Shown: positions 22,849 through 33,436 of the stretch, piece by piece | Layout: every line of letters begins with the position of its first letter | How positions within the stretch are numbered: the stretch's first letter is position 1 | NCBI RefSeq assembly: GCF_019175385.1 | Contig: NC_083337.1 | Coordinates: 42,384,938-42,448,937 of the forward strand | Reading direction: 5' to 3' | Source: Lycium barbarum | Taxonomy: Eukaryota; Streptophyta; Magnoliopsida; Solanales; Solanaceae | DNA length: 64,000 bases | Made by a program: the position numbers and the translations under genes | The notes under the pieces: model-generated | Databases searched by the model: none | What the model saw: the letters and a program-made list of their open reading frames with translations, nothing else | Told to the model about the DNA's origin: nothing

Positions 22849-23474
22849 CATACTACAAAACTGGCAAAAACCGACAGATTCCATCAGTTTTTTCAATAAT
22901 GTTTTTAAGTCTTTTTTTTTAAAGAAAACCGACAGACTGCGTCAGTTATATTTTGCGCAAAAATGCGAGAAAAAATAAATTTATTTTCTAAAATAAACCG
23001 GCGGACTCCTTTGGTTTTTTATTTTTTTGTAAAAAACCCGACGAACTCCGTCGGTTTTTTATTTTTTAAAAAAAAAAAACTATGGACTCCGTCGGGTTTT
23101 ACAGCAAAAAAACAATATAAATTAAATTAATCTAAGTATATGAAAAACGAATATAAGTGGTCTAGTGGTAAATCCCTTTAATACCAAGGAACATACCCGG
23201 GTTCGATTCCAAGTTCGTACATTTCATTTTTTAACTTTAAAAAACAAAACAAAACAAAAATCGACGGCGTCCGTCGATTTTTTAATTTTTCTTTTTTCTT
23301 TTTTACAAAACCGACAAACTCCGTCGGTTTTAACCGACGCAGTCCATCGGTTTCGAAAAGCGATGTAACGAAAACCGACGGACCGTGCTGCGTCAATTGT
23401 CCGTCGGTTTTCACTGAAAAACCAACGCAGCCCGTCATTTTTGACCGTCGATTTTTGCCTGTTTTTTAGTAGTG
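22849..23474. mobile_element. Non-autonomous CACTA-like DNA element, 626 bp
   Basis: The right end reads CACTACTAAAAAACAGGC on the minus strand and the left end CATACTACAAAACTGGC on the plus strand, similar terminal inverted repeats of the CACTA (En/Spm) type. Direct TAT copies flank it (22846-22848 and 23475-23477), the expected 3-bp duplication. Many subterminal copies of a short inverted motif (CCGACGG/CCGTCGG type) fill both arms, which is typical of CACTA ends. No transposase is present, so it must have moved with enzyme from elsewhere. The open frames inside are by-products of the repeats. Confidence 0.8.
23158..23210 (+). other. tRNA-like Pol III promoter (A and B boxes) inside the CACTA element
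   Basis: TGGTCTAGTGG at 23158-23168 fits the A-box consensus, and GGTTCGATTCC at 23200-23210 is a perfect B box, 31 bases apart. The stretch between them does not fold into a full cloverleaf that I can recognise, and the acceptor end is missing. It resembles the Glu/Asp tRNA type and is best seen as a tRNA-derived fragment (SINE head or captured tRNA), not a working tRNA gene. Confidence 0.65.
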
Positions 23475-24087
23475 TATCCGCTTCCTCCTCCTCTTGAACA
23501 TATCTCATCACATACACTGGGGACCCCTGGTTCACAGATGCCCAAGACTAGGGGCTATCGGGCTCAGTAACACTCACAGTTGTGGCCTGCCTCACATAAT
23601 GCTGAACCATAGGGCAAGCCGGACGTGGCGATCCCTGGAATAGCTCTGGCTGCCCCCATCCTCCCGAGTACTCCTCCTGCTCCTCTGGTGTCTCCTCGGG
23701 CTCTATCGGGATCTCATAGGAACCCTCAGATGGGCCCTCCTCTATCGGAGTCGGATGCTCAGAAGGGTCTGGCTCTGGAACTATCTCAGAAGGGTCTGAC
23801 TCCATAGATGTCGTAGCCTCAGGGGTAGCCTGCTCTGGAATAAACTCTGAGGGATCTGACTCCATAGAATAGCTAACATGTCGTCTCCCCTCATCTGCCG
23901 CTCTCTGATCTGCAGGGGCAGGTGGTGTTGGTCTTGCATCCATCCTCGGGTTGGTCCTCTCACTCCTATTTGCTGAAACCGGACTCTTCGTCGACATAGT
24001 TGCGGGATAAATGTGGGTCAGAATCGAAAGTGAATACCCTATGTATGGCTCTAACGCACGATCTAGATAAAGAAAAAGAGAAAACAT

Positions 24088-24165
24088 TCCTAAATGTCCT
24101 GTAGCCTCCTGTTTATAAGTATGGCGCGCTTCAAACCGATAAACAAGACTCTACTATCACGGTGC
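24088..24165 (-). other. Element D 5' leader remnant
   Basis: On the minus strand it contains ATAAACAGGAGGCTACAGG and GCGCGCCAT-like words that also occur in the leaders of A (12830-12900), C (28620-28740) and E (44280-44370). The primer site and LTR end that should adjoin it are missing. Deletion to about 24166 has removed them. Confidence 0.65.
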
Positions 24166-25678
24166 GCCTTTAGTAAACCTGTCCTGACCTGCAGCACGAG
24201 ATGGAGGTCCCAAAATGGAACAGTCAGTATGAAAAATATGTACTGAGTATGTAAGGTAGGATGAAATATGGTAATGAAACAAGACATAACCATAAGATAA
24301 GAAAAACGAAGGACATAATCTGAAAGCATATCATCATCATATCCTAGTGGGATTCGATGAGATATCGTACCCCGCCCTTTCGGGACTCGGTAAATAAGCA
24401 TATCATCATCATATCCTCCCGCGTCCGGGGCATCCCGCGGCTAGGAAAACTTTATATCATCATCATCATAATATACCCGGTCCTTTCAGGACTCGGTAAA
24501 TATACCCAGCTGATCAGTGGTTGCAAATCTAGGTGTCATACCGAGCTGACTATAGCGCGGCTCGGTAAGTAAAATAGTGAAAATAAAGTATATATATAAA
24601 TGCATGTAGAGTTCAAGAAATAGACATGGGCCTTTCGGAGTGACGTAATGTCGTGACCTCCGAATTGGTTATGGAATGTATATCGAGGCCAGAAGTACAA
24701 TCAATAATAGTTATGATATCAATAAACAAGCATAAGGATTATACATAACCTTTTGTGGAATTTAACAATGGTAAAGGAATGCGCACTAATGGACTTTTAA
24801 TCATAATCAATAACCTCTTTTAGAGAAAATCGTATAAAATATACTTTTCCATAAAATTGGTAAATCTCGTAAAACATGGCTTTTTCTCAAAATTATGCTT
24901 TCTTGTAAAAACGTATCCTTTCTTTGTAAAACTTTGGATGGTTCAAATGGAGAAGCATGCACGCTAAGTAGCTCTAACACTCGTGCCAAGGAAATGAGGA
25001 TAGCTAAACCTTACATACCTATCTTTGTTACCTTGCTAATCCCAACTTGCTCCTTTATTCAACCGTTCGTCCCTTCGTCTCGAAACCTATATCGACAAAT
25101 ACTTCCTTTAGTCAATTTCGTAGATTCCGTAGATTCAACTTATCCAAACCCCATAGTCTTAAAGAGATTGATTTACGAAAAATTCGGCAGCACTTCCTCT
25201 GTTTTTGTTATATCCAGGCATGTGTCAGATAACCGTAATATCAACAACAACATCAACAATCATAATCAACAACAACAATACTCAAGAATCAACATCGACA
25301 ACCTCCATTCAAACAAATATTCATATCAATCCACCCGTAATACCCACAATGAGGATAATCTCACTTTTCCGATCAATTCAACTTAATATGCAATAATCTA
25401 GCGAGTATTACTACGGATTAACTTAATTACCAAAGAAGGAGCAGGATTTACCTTAGTTTGTCTTGGATACTTCAAGGACCAGATTGCATGGAGGGATTCC
25501 GCCTCCTCCTATGACGCCAATATGGAATAGCCGGGGTCTACGAAGCATTACGCACCTCCCGAGCCTTAATCTCCACTAAATCTTATCAAAATTTGTGCAA
25601 CAATACCCCTAATCTCTCTAAGGTTTGCTTATGGATGTATATCTGATGTTTTAGGGGTGAAATGGTAAGTTAGTGGGG

Positions 25679-25686
25679 TATTTATA
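25679..25686 (-). promoter_or_regulatory. TATA box of the D LTR
   Basis: Minus strand TATAAATA preceded by CACA and followed by CCCC, about 1.9 kb in from the reconstructed start of the LTR's downstream part. Position and sequence match the TATA boxes of B and C. Confidence 0.65.
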
Positions 25687-26098
25687 TGTGTATGGATCGG
25701 GTTTGGCTTAATGGGCCGAAATTAGTGGGCTGTTAAGTGGTTTCTGGAATTTTCACGTAGATTCGCGGGCTTCTGGTAGCTCATTTTAAAATGCTTATAA
25801 CATCATACTCCAATGTCGTATTGATGAACGGTTTATTGCATTGGAAACTAAACTCGACGAACTTCATTTTAGGCTCATGAAACATCTCAAAACTCCTTGT
25901 ATGCTTAAAATTACACTCCCATCTAGTTGGACCAAAATTTGCTTCCAAAATTTCACCAACTTCTTCCAAAGTCCCATTAACTTTCTTTTCTTCTATCCGC
26001 TTGATCCCGAAACCTTCCGAAACTTCCCATACATGATATTTATCATTAATTATACTTGATATGGATCATGTCCCCTGGTTCCAAGGTTGTCCTTCCTG

Positions 26099-26103
26099 GT
26101 TAC
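26099..26103. repeat. Target-site duplication of element C, left (GTTAC)
   Basis: Pairs with TTTAC at 37948-37952 (four of five identical). Both flanks are D LTR sequence, which becomes continuous when C is removed. Confidence 0.75.
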
Positions 26104-26315
26104 TATTGCACCTCTCATTTTCATTGTAGGAAAACTTACGGCTCCCTAGTTGATTATGCCTTGAAATGGGGATTTGTACTCGAGTATTGAGATGCTAAGT
26201 ATTTTACCCCGTGTATGGAGGTACTAGCAGGCATTCCAAGTATATTACAGGATTAGAAGTCGAGCAGATTGAACTGGCACAGGCGTAGCAGACTCAGGAA
26301 AGTCTGCAGACACCA

Positions 26316-26560
26316 GACATTATCGACGGGATGTCAATGTGCACCGTCGCTATGTTTTGAGAATTCTGATCTGCAGAAATCGATCGACGAGATACGTCGA
26401 TGGACCATCGACACGTCGATGGACCATCGACACGTCGACGGGTCGTCGATCACCGCTGTCAATATGGCTCTGCAACTTCTGATCTGCAGAAGCAGGTCGA
26501 CGGAACAAGTCGACGGGCGTCAACACGTCAACGTGACCGTCGATCCGACCGTCAAACCGC
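26316..26560. repeat. GTCGA-type palindrome cluster in U3 of C
   Basis: A row of inverted motifs, including two tandem copies of TCGATGG-A-CCATCGA (each perfect). The 3' LTR (33880-34130) has only one of these two copies. Confidence 0.8.
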
Positions 26561-26585
26561 CGATCTGGAATCTTCCAAGCCGAGC

Positions 26586-26593
26586 TATAAATA
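26586..26593 (+). promoter_or_regulatory. TATA box of the C 5' LTR
   Basis: TATAAATA just after the palindrome cluster. The 3' LTR has TAGAAATA at the matching site (34152-34159). Confidence 0.75.
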
Positions 26594-27720
26594 CACGACC
26601 CTAGTCCACAATTTTCAGATTTCACTTTTCTCTCAACCCTGAAAACTCTAGAATATTCTCCATGGCATATTATCACAAATCAAAGAGGGATTAAATAATA
26701 ATCATCATAAATTATTAGAATCAAGGGTGTGGATGCCCACTAGGGTTTGTGGAAGCCAAAATCTCCTTTGAACTTGAAGTTGGAGTTCCTTCAAGTGAAG
26801 AATCTTCATCCAATATTTATTCCTACATCATCAACGGTATGTTTTATGATCAATTCATGTTATTAAGAGTATTGAGAGATTAAAAGACTTAGATGGTGGA
26901 AGAGAGGAGAATATGGAGTGCAAATATGAAAATAGTAATATTCTTGAATCATGACTTGACTTGAATCATAGTTCTTGATATGTAATGAGTATAATATTGC
27001 TATGAAGGTATTAAAGATGTTGTAGAAGCATTGTATGAGGATGGATACGGTATGGTGCCATAGTTAGGGTTATGAAGGATTTTGATAGGGAATGTTGAGA
27101 ATTTAATAATATCTAGCTTGATGAAGTTATTGATTAAGATATTGTGGGTGTTGTTATTGATGTTTGGGAGTTGTTTATTATGTGGAGGAATTCATCGAAA
27201 TGAAGGAGATGCTACCTAATTTTCGTTAGCTCTTAGATTGTTAATTGAGATATAAAGCATGTTTCCGGTTATCTAACCCTAGTACGAATTCTCTTGAATG
27301 TAGAATTGTAATTATTGGAGTGGAGCACTTAGTCGGTAAAGCTAGAGTGACGTAAAGGTATGTAAGGATAGCCCTTCTTTCAAAGGCATGATTCTTATAT
27401 ATTGCGATTTCTTTCTGGTAATTCCCATGACCTTCTTACATTCCAAAAGATGAAACCTAAAGAGTATTAACAGTTTCATACGAGATAGAGATGAGATATG
27501 TTCCACGATAAGGGTATGGTGCTAGTGATCTTGACATGATTCCTTGATGCTTTTCATTGTTGGTACCCTCGCCTTATAATGCTAGTTCCATCAAGGTGAG
27601 GCATGACGATCATGACTACTCCATAATGGAATCGAGGGTTCTCAACCTTACGTCACCCCGATAAAGTTGTAGCTTTTACTTGAGTTCTTATGCTTGTATT
27701 ATGATAAGTGTATAATAATG

Positions 27721-27936
27721 AGATTACACCGTGCCTAGACGGTCGGACATGACACCGCTAAGGTGGGCGGCTTATGATTACACTGTACCTAGATGGTCGG
27801 ACCTTACACCGCTAAAGCGGGCGGCTTATGATTACACCGTCCCTAGATGGTCGGACATGACACCGCTAAGGCGGGTGGCTTATGATTACACCGTGCCTAT
27901 GTGGCCGGACATGACACCACTAGTGGGCGGCGTGAT
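27721..27936 (+). repeat. 54-bp tandem array in the C 5' LTR, four units
   Basis: Units start at 27721, 27774, 27828 and 27882 and total 216 bp. Each holds ATGATTACACCGTGCCTA, GGTCGGACATGACACCGCTA and GGGCGGCTT. Because 54 is a multiple of 3 the array reads as a repeating open frame, but this is not evidence for a protein. Confidence 0.93.
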
Positions 27937-28574
27937 ATGATTACCCCGGACACGGGAGGCCCGAACGCGGGCTAATGATGTTATTGATTCAGGCGGCTTA
28001 TATATATGTGTGTGATATGTTATAAAGGTAAAAAGTAAGTATGCATGATTCCGCCTTGAGAGGCAAGCAGTTACAATTATCTTCTCTTCTTATGCTTTTG
28101 ATACTCCTTTATTATGTTACCATGTATGCCTTACATACTCAGTATATTGTTCATACTAACGTCCTTTTCTTTTTGGACGTTGTACTCATGCCCACAGGTA
28201 GATAGGGAGACGGTCCAAATCCTTAGGACAAGATCAACTTGCACAGGAGCACTTCCCTATTCCGGAGGTGCAGTTTTTGATATGTTATTTTGTGTACATA
28301 ATAAGGCATGACGGGGTCCTGTCCCGTCCTTATGTCTCAGTATTCTAGTAGAGGCTCCTAGATATGTATGCGTGGGTAGTAGTTGTCTCATGGATACCTC
28401 ATTGTAAATTTTTTTGTATATCATTTTTGCAGTCGTGAGAGCTTATGTATATATGCATGTGTTGCCTTGGAGATTGTGCATGTTCATGTTGGGTATGATA
28501 CTTATCTTAATTAGTGGTGCTCGGTAGTCAGCTCTGGGTACTCGTCATGGCCCCTAGTTGGGTCGTGACAAAAG

Positions 28575-28586
28575 TGGTATCAGAGC
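28575..28586 (+). other. Element C primer binding site
   Basis: TGGTATCAGAGC, four bases after the LTR end, complementary to the 3' end of plant initiator tRNA-Met. Confidence 0.93.
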
Positions 28587-28777
28587 AGTTCCGTCGTAGG
28601 GTGTGTCTACGAGCGGTGTCCAGTAGAGTCATGCTTCTGGGTGTGAAGCGCGCCACGCTTATAAACAAGTGGTTGCGGGGCATTTAGGAAAAACACACGT
28701 TCTTCTTTTCCAAAGATCGTGCGATAGAGCTATGTTATAAGATTTTCCTCCCCTAATTGTGCGTTATGATTTCAGCG

Positions 28778-30153
28778 ATGCCGGTAAAGGGAAAAGCAAT
28801 AGCCGCCCATAAGGGCAAGACTGCGGTAGGAAGACGGGTTGAATAGGAGCCGCCAGTATATGTAAAGGGGGTGAGTCCCATAATGAGGCTCCATCTCACA
28901 CTCTCCCACTCCGTCTGTTTCGGAGGAGCACGAAGGGGCTCCAGCTCCAGCTCTAGTACCTCCACCACTGGGTGCTTCGGGTCAACATATGACCGAGGCT
29001 ATTCAGTTGTTGACACAGCTAGTTGCCGCTCATTCTCAGTGGCAGAGTGCAGGTCCGGGTGACAGAGCTACTAGTGCTAGAGCCCATGATATCATGAGTT
29101 TAAATCCTCCAGAACTTTTTCAGGTCAAAGCCGGATGAAGACTCGCAAGGTTTTATAGATAAAATGTTGAGGACGTTGAAAATCATCCATGCCTCCGATA
29201 CTGAATCTATGGAGTTGGGATCTTATAGGTTACGGGATGTGGCGGTTCTATAGTATAATAATTGGATTTCTTCAAGGGGGGAAATGTGCCTCCCCCGAGT
29301 TGGCAAGAGTTCGTGAAAGCTTTTATTTGTCATTAGTTGCCACCCGAGGTCCGTCGGGCCAGAGCTGATAAATTCTTAAATCTTAAGCAAGGGAATATGA
29401 GTGCCCGGGAGTATAGCCTTTACTTTAATTCATTAACCCGGTATGCTCTGACTATGGTAGCCAATATAGGAGATAGAGTACATAGATTTTTGAGTGGCTT
29501 AGGGCCACATTTGTTCAAGGATTTTTGACGGCTTCACTACAGGAGGGGATAGACATTTCCCATATCTAGGCCTATGCCCAAAACTTAGAGGAGCAACAGC
29601 AGTCGCACTGAGGTGAGTTTGATATTGATAGAGGGCACGATAAGAGGGCTAGATCCGTTGGTGCTAGTAGTGAGTATAGAGGGGGATCGAGGCAGTCATA
29701 CTCTAGGTATTTAGGCCAGTCGGCGACTAGTGCGCCTCCTTGTTTCGCGGGTAGAAGATTTGATCGCCTTATTTATTCTGGTCCGGGTCACAGTTTGAGG
29801 GTCTCAGGTTCCTAGTTTGGAGGTGATCCTAGCCAGAAGAGACCATCGGTTCCACGATGCAGTCAGTGCAGAAAATTACATTCGGGCCCATGTCGCCAAG
29901 GTTCTGATGTTTATTATGTTTGCGGACAGACTGGGCATGTGATGCGTGATTGCCTCTCGAGGTACAGTAGATGTGGGGTTCAACCTGTGGGATCAGCAGT
30001 AGTTCTTCTTCATCCGTGCGCCCGGTATGACAAACTCCTCAGATTTCAGCAGTTCGTGGTAAGGGCAGAGGGATAGCGTCCAGTTCAGGTGGCCCTCACC
30101 AGCCCCGTATTTATGCTTTAGCGGGATGTCAGGATCTTGAGTCCTCCCCGGAC
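28778..30153 (+). pseudogene. gag: Element C Gag remnant
   Basis: Start MPVKGKAIAAHKGK at 28778, close to the starts in A and E. A TAG soon follows, then frameshifts near 28860 and 29120. The capsid part is readable at 29337-29528 (PPEVRRARADKFLNLKQGNMSAREYSL). Further on, CSQCRKLHSGPC-like and CxxCGQTGHVMRDC-like knuckles can be followed across changing frames near 29858-29950. It is non-functional and recognised by alignment to the A protein. Confidence 0.82.
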
Positions 30154-30903
30154 GTGGTTACAGGTATATTATCCATATTCTCTCTTGATGTTTATGCATT
30201 GATTGATCCGAGTTCTACGTTGTCTTATATCACTCCTTATATTACTTGCCGAATTGGGGTGAAACCCGAGCCGATTAAACCCTTCGAGGTATCCACTCCG
30301 GTTGGTGATCCAGTAATAGCTAGACAAGTGTATAAGAATTATATGATTGTGGTATGTGATCGTCAGACTAAAGTTGATTTGGTTGAGCTGGAAATATTAG
30401 ATTTTGATGTGATTATGGGCATGGATTGTTTGGCCTCGTGTTATGCCAATGTTGATTCTAGAACCAAAATAGTAGGGTTCCAATTTCCGGGCGAACCAAT
30501 GCTTGAATGGAAGGGTAACACAGCATCTCAAAGAGGTAGGTTTATTTCCTATCTCAAACCAATGAAGATGATCGCTAAAGGCAATATTTATCATTTAGTC
30601 CGAGTGCATGACACCGAAGCCAAGCCGTCAACTCTTCAATCCATCTCGGTAGTGAATGAATTTCTGGATGTATTTCCAGATGAACTTCCAGGCCTTCCAC
30701 CGGAACGAGAAATTGACTTTACTATCGATGTGTTACCGGATACCGAACCTATATCTATACCTCCTTACAGAATGGATCCTGCAGAATTGAAAGAGCTAAA
30801 GGCACAACTGAAAGATTTGCTTGAGAATGGATTTATTAGGCTTAGTTCATCACCATGAGGAGCACCTGTCTTATTCGTAAGGAAGAAAGATGGTTCTCTA
30901 CGA
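30154..30903 (+). pseudogene. pol: Element C protease and linker
   Basis: Open for 234 codons (30154-30858). The protease shows VYALIDPSSTLSYIT (catalytic Asp followed by PSS) and ends with [13 protein letters not shown], where Trp has become Cys. The linker [29 protein letters not shown] leads to reverse transcriptase. The frame stops at a TGA (30856-30858) exactly where the family has the Trp of SSPWGAP. Element E has a TGA at the same codon. Confidence 0.87.
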
Positions 30904-31923
30904 ATGTGTATTGACTATAGGCAGTTGAACAAGGTGAAGATCAAGAATAAGTATCCACTTCTGAGAATCGACGGTTTGTTCGATCAATTTCAAGGTGCCA
31001 AGTGGTTTTCAAAGATTTATCTAAGATCGGGGTATCATCAAGTGAGAATTAGAGAAGAAGATGTTCTGAAAACGGCTTTCCAAACTAGATATGGCTATTA
31101 TGAATTTCGGGTGATGTTGTTTAGATTAACTAATGCCCCAGCGGTGTTCATGAATTTGATGAATAATGTATTCAGGCCCTTTCTAGATCTATTTGGGATC
31201 GTGTTTATCGATGACGTTTTGGTGTATTCTCGGTCAGAAATGGAGCATGTAGACCCCTTGCGTATTGTCCTTGGAATTCTGCGGGCTCGTGAATTGTATG
31301 CTAAGTTTTCAAAATGTGAATTTTGGCTAAATTCTGTGACTTTTCTGGGCCATATTATCTCAACTGATGGTATTTGAATTGATACTCAGAAAATTGAGGC
31401 TGTGAAGACTTGGCCAAGGCCTACAACGCCTACAGAGGTCCGTAGCTTCTTGGGCTTGGCAGGTTATTATAGAAGATTTGTGGAAGGATTCTCTTCTATC
31501 TCCGCACCATTGACGAAGCTAACTCAAAAATCAGTAAAAATTCAATGGACCGATGCTTGTGAGTGCAGCTTCTAGGAATTGAAAGATAGATTGACTTCGG
31601 CCCCAGTCCTGACACTACCGGAAGGGTCAGAAGGCTATGTTGTTTATTGTGACGCCTCCGATGTTGGGTTAGGTTGTGTATTGATGCAGCATGGTAGAGT
31701 TATTGCCTATGCTTCAAGGCAATTGTGGAAACATGAGAAGAATTACCGGACCCATGATCTCGAATTAACTGCGGTTATTCATGCGCTACAACTATGGAGA
31801 CATTATTTGTATGGAGTTCACGTTGATATTTATACAAATCATAAGAGTCTCCAATATATTTTTAAGCAGAAGGATCTAAATCTATGACAGAGGCGGTGGT
31901 TAGAACTATTAAAAGATTATGAT
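30904..31923 (+). pseudogene. pol: Element C reverse transcriptase and RNase H
   Basis: 30904-31377 is open: [11 protein letters not shown], a changed [10 protein letters not shown] region (IYLRSG), and the catalytic FIDD in [14 protein letters not shown] at 31375-31377 replaces the Arg or Gln that follows TDGI in relatives. RNase H is readable at 31579-31887 ([37 protein letters not shown]), with a TAG just before it and a TGA after it. Motifs are well kept, so decay came after insertion. Confidence 0.88.
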
Positions 31924-33436
31924 GTGAGTATTTTATGCCATCCTGGAAAGGCGAATGCAGTAGCTGATGCACTTCGCCGCAAATCAATAGGAAGTCAATG
32001 TGAGGTTCCTCCGGAGAAGAAAGAATTAATCCGTGAGCTTCACCAGCTACCTAGCCTTGGAGTTCATTTAATTGATTCAAGCACTACAAGAGTTGGTATT
32101 CATAACCTAGCTGTTTCATCTTTAGACATGGAGGTGCGAGAGCGCCAATATGAAGAACCCCAGTTGAGTCACTATAGGGTTACATTTTCGGAGAAAGAGA
32201 AGTCACCATTTGAAGTTTCAGCAGACGGAGCTCTTAGGTACTGAGACAGGCTACGCATTCCAGATGTTGCGGGACTACGTCATCGGATTCTAGAAGAAGC
32301 TCATTACTCACGGTATTCCATTCACCAAGGAGTGACAAAGATGTATCACGACCTTAAGCTAATATATTGGTGGGATGGGATGAAGAAGGACATAGCAGAA
32401 TTTGTGGCTCAATGTCCAAATTGCCAACAAGTGAAAATTGAGCATAAAAAACAGGGAGGATTATTGCAAGCTATGAAAATTCCGACGTGGAAATAGGAAG
32501 TGATCAACACGAATTTCATTATAGGGTTGCCTTGTTCCTAGCGTAAGTATGACTCTGTATGGGTGATTGTTGACATACTCACAAAATCAGCCCATTTTCT
32601 TCCAGTCAGAACCACATATTCAGCAGAAGATTATGCAAGGTTGTATCTTAAGGAGATAGTACGACTTCATGGTGTCCCGGTATCTATTATTACAGATAGG
32701 GGAGCATAATTTACTGCTAAACTATGGAAGTCTTGCCAAGAAGGTTTGGGTACTCAAGTGAGACTTAGCATGGCATTTCACCCACAAACTGATGGACAAG
32801 CTGAACGCACTATTCAGACCTTGGAAGACATATTGCGGGCATGTATGCTAGACTTCGGAGGAAATTGGGATGAACATTTACCACTTATTGAATTGGCCTA
32901 TAACACCAGTTATCACTCAAGCATCTAGACGGCTCCATATGAAGCTCTGTATGGAAGGAAGTGCAGGTTGCCAATTGGATGGTTTGAAGTCGGGGAGACA
33001 CAATTAATAGGTCCAGAATTGATTGGGTATTCCTGATTAGGCATTCCTGAAGGTATCACCGATGAAAGGCATGATGAGATTTGGGAAGAAGGGAAAATTA
33101 AGTCCTCGATATATTGGACCCTATAAGGTAGTCCGCAGGAACAGCCAAGTAGCTTATGAATTAGATTTACCTCCAGAGCTTAAATCTATTCATCCAGTTT
33201 TTCATGTCAATGCTCCGCAAATGTGTTGGAGATCCAACTAGAATCATGCCAGTGAAGGATATTAAAATTATAGAGAAGTTGGCTTATGAATAGATGCCCA
33301 TTGCCATACTAGATATGCAAGTACGGAAGCTTAGGAATAAAGAAGTAGCTTCGGTTAAGGTCTTGTGGAGGAACAACAATCGGGAGGAAATGACTTGGGA
33401 AGTGGAAGAAATTCAAGATGAGATGCCATTATCATA
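31924..33436 (+). pseudogene. pol: Element C integrase remnant with internal deletion
   Basis: The zinc-finger region ([16 protein letters not shown]) is followed by the core. The first catalytic Asp is Asn (NTNF in place of NMDF, near 32508), the second Asp and the Glu are present, and several Trp and Gln codons are stops. Near 33025 the sequence jumps from LIGPELI to the piece before KVSPMK. About 125 bases present in A and E are missing, with a short ATTG repeat at the junction. The C-terminal chromodomain region is broken by frameshifts and loses its YPHLF end. Non-functional. Confidence 0.85.

Larger units (their letters stand above)
22741..23997 (-). pseudogene. Element D Gag-like acidic protein, split by a CACTA element
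   Basis: Start at 23995-23997 (MSTKSPVS). The first part, to a TAG at 23548, is rich in Pro, Glu and Ser with repeated MESDPSE motifs. The same frame continues (NQGSPVYVMRYVQEEEEAD) to 23478. Taking out the CACTA element and one TAT restores the frame exactly into RSIEREKAEEEARRALLREVSG, a charged helix likely to form a coiled coil. A TAG follows, then SSRVQDLHRRLTG. At 22741 the frame meets ACAG|GTATAT, which resembles a splice donor or simply the end of homology. It follows an LTR leader, so it is probably the N-terminal Gag region of D. I do not recognise a named domain. Confidence 0.5.
24166..26103 (-). repeat. Element D 5' LTR, main part
   Basis: The minus-strand LTR continues to 37948-38100 on the other side of element C. 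It holds a TATA box (25679-25686) and a leader with a donor-like AAG|GTAAAT near 25445-25453. It also has the GGTATGTAAGG island near 25010-25025, several ACTCGGTA-type GC repeats (24350-24570), and the first hairpin (AGTAC/ATACT, about 24222-24247). The LTR 3' end is deleted. Small AT- or Asn-rich frames near 24895-25396 are chance readings in LTR DNA. Confidence 0.75.
26104..28570 (+). repeat. Element C 5' LTR
   Basis: 2467 bp, starting TATTGCACC (TG changed to TA) and ending GTCGTGACA. U3 has duplicated TCGATGG-A-CCATCGA palindromes near 26398-26436 within a cluster at 26316-26560, then a TATA box at 26586-26593. A donor-like ACG|GTATGT is at 26834-26842. GGTATGTAAGG lies near 27357, and a 54-bp array at 27721-27936. 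H1 is AGTAT (28141-28145) with ATACT (28153-28157). H2 is ACGTCC (28159-28164) with GGACGT (28175-28180). An acceptor-like CCCACAG ends at 28197. H3 is GACGGG (28310-28315) with CCCGTC (28323-28328). Confidence 0.93.

Noticed and set aside
23160..23220. Functional tRNA gene
   Set aside because: A and B boxes are present, but no acceptor stem or anticodon loop can be paired, so only a tRNA-derived fragment is claimed.
24895..25396. Possible host gene with Asn/Gln-rich protein
   Set aside because: It lies inside the D LTR downstream of its TATA box, and on the opposite strand. Composition comes from CAA/AAC repeats.
27731..27940. Repeat protein frame in the C 5' LTR
   Set aside because: It is the 54-bp array read in frame. 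The 3' LTR copy has another number of units and no such frame is kept in relatives.
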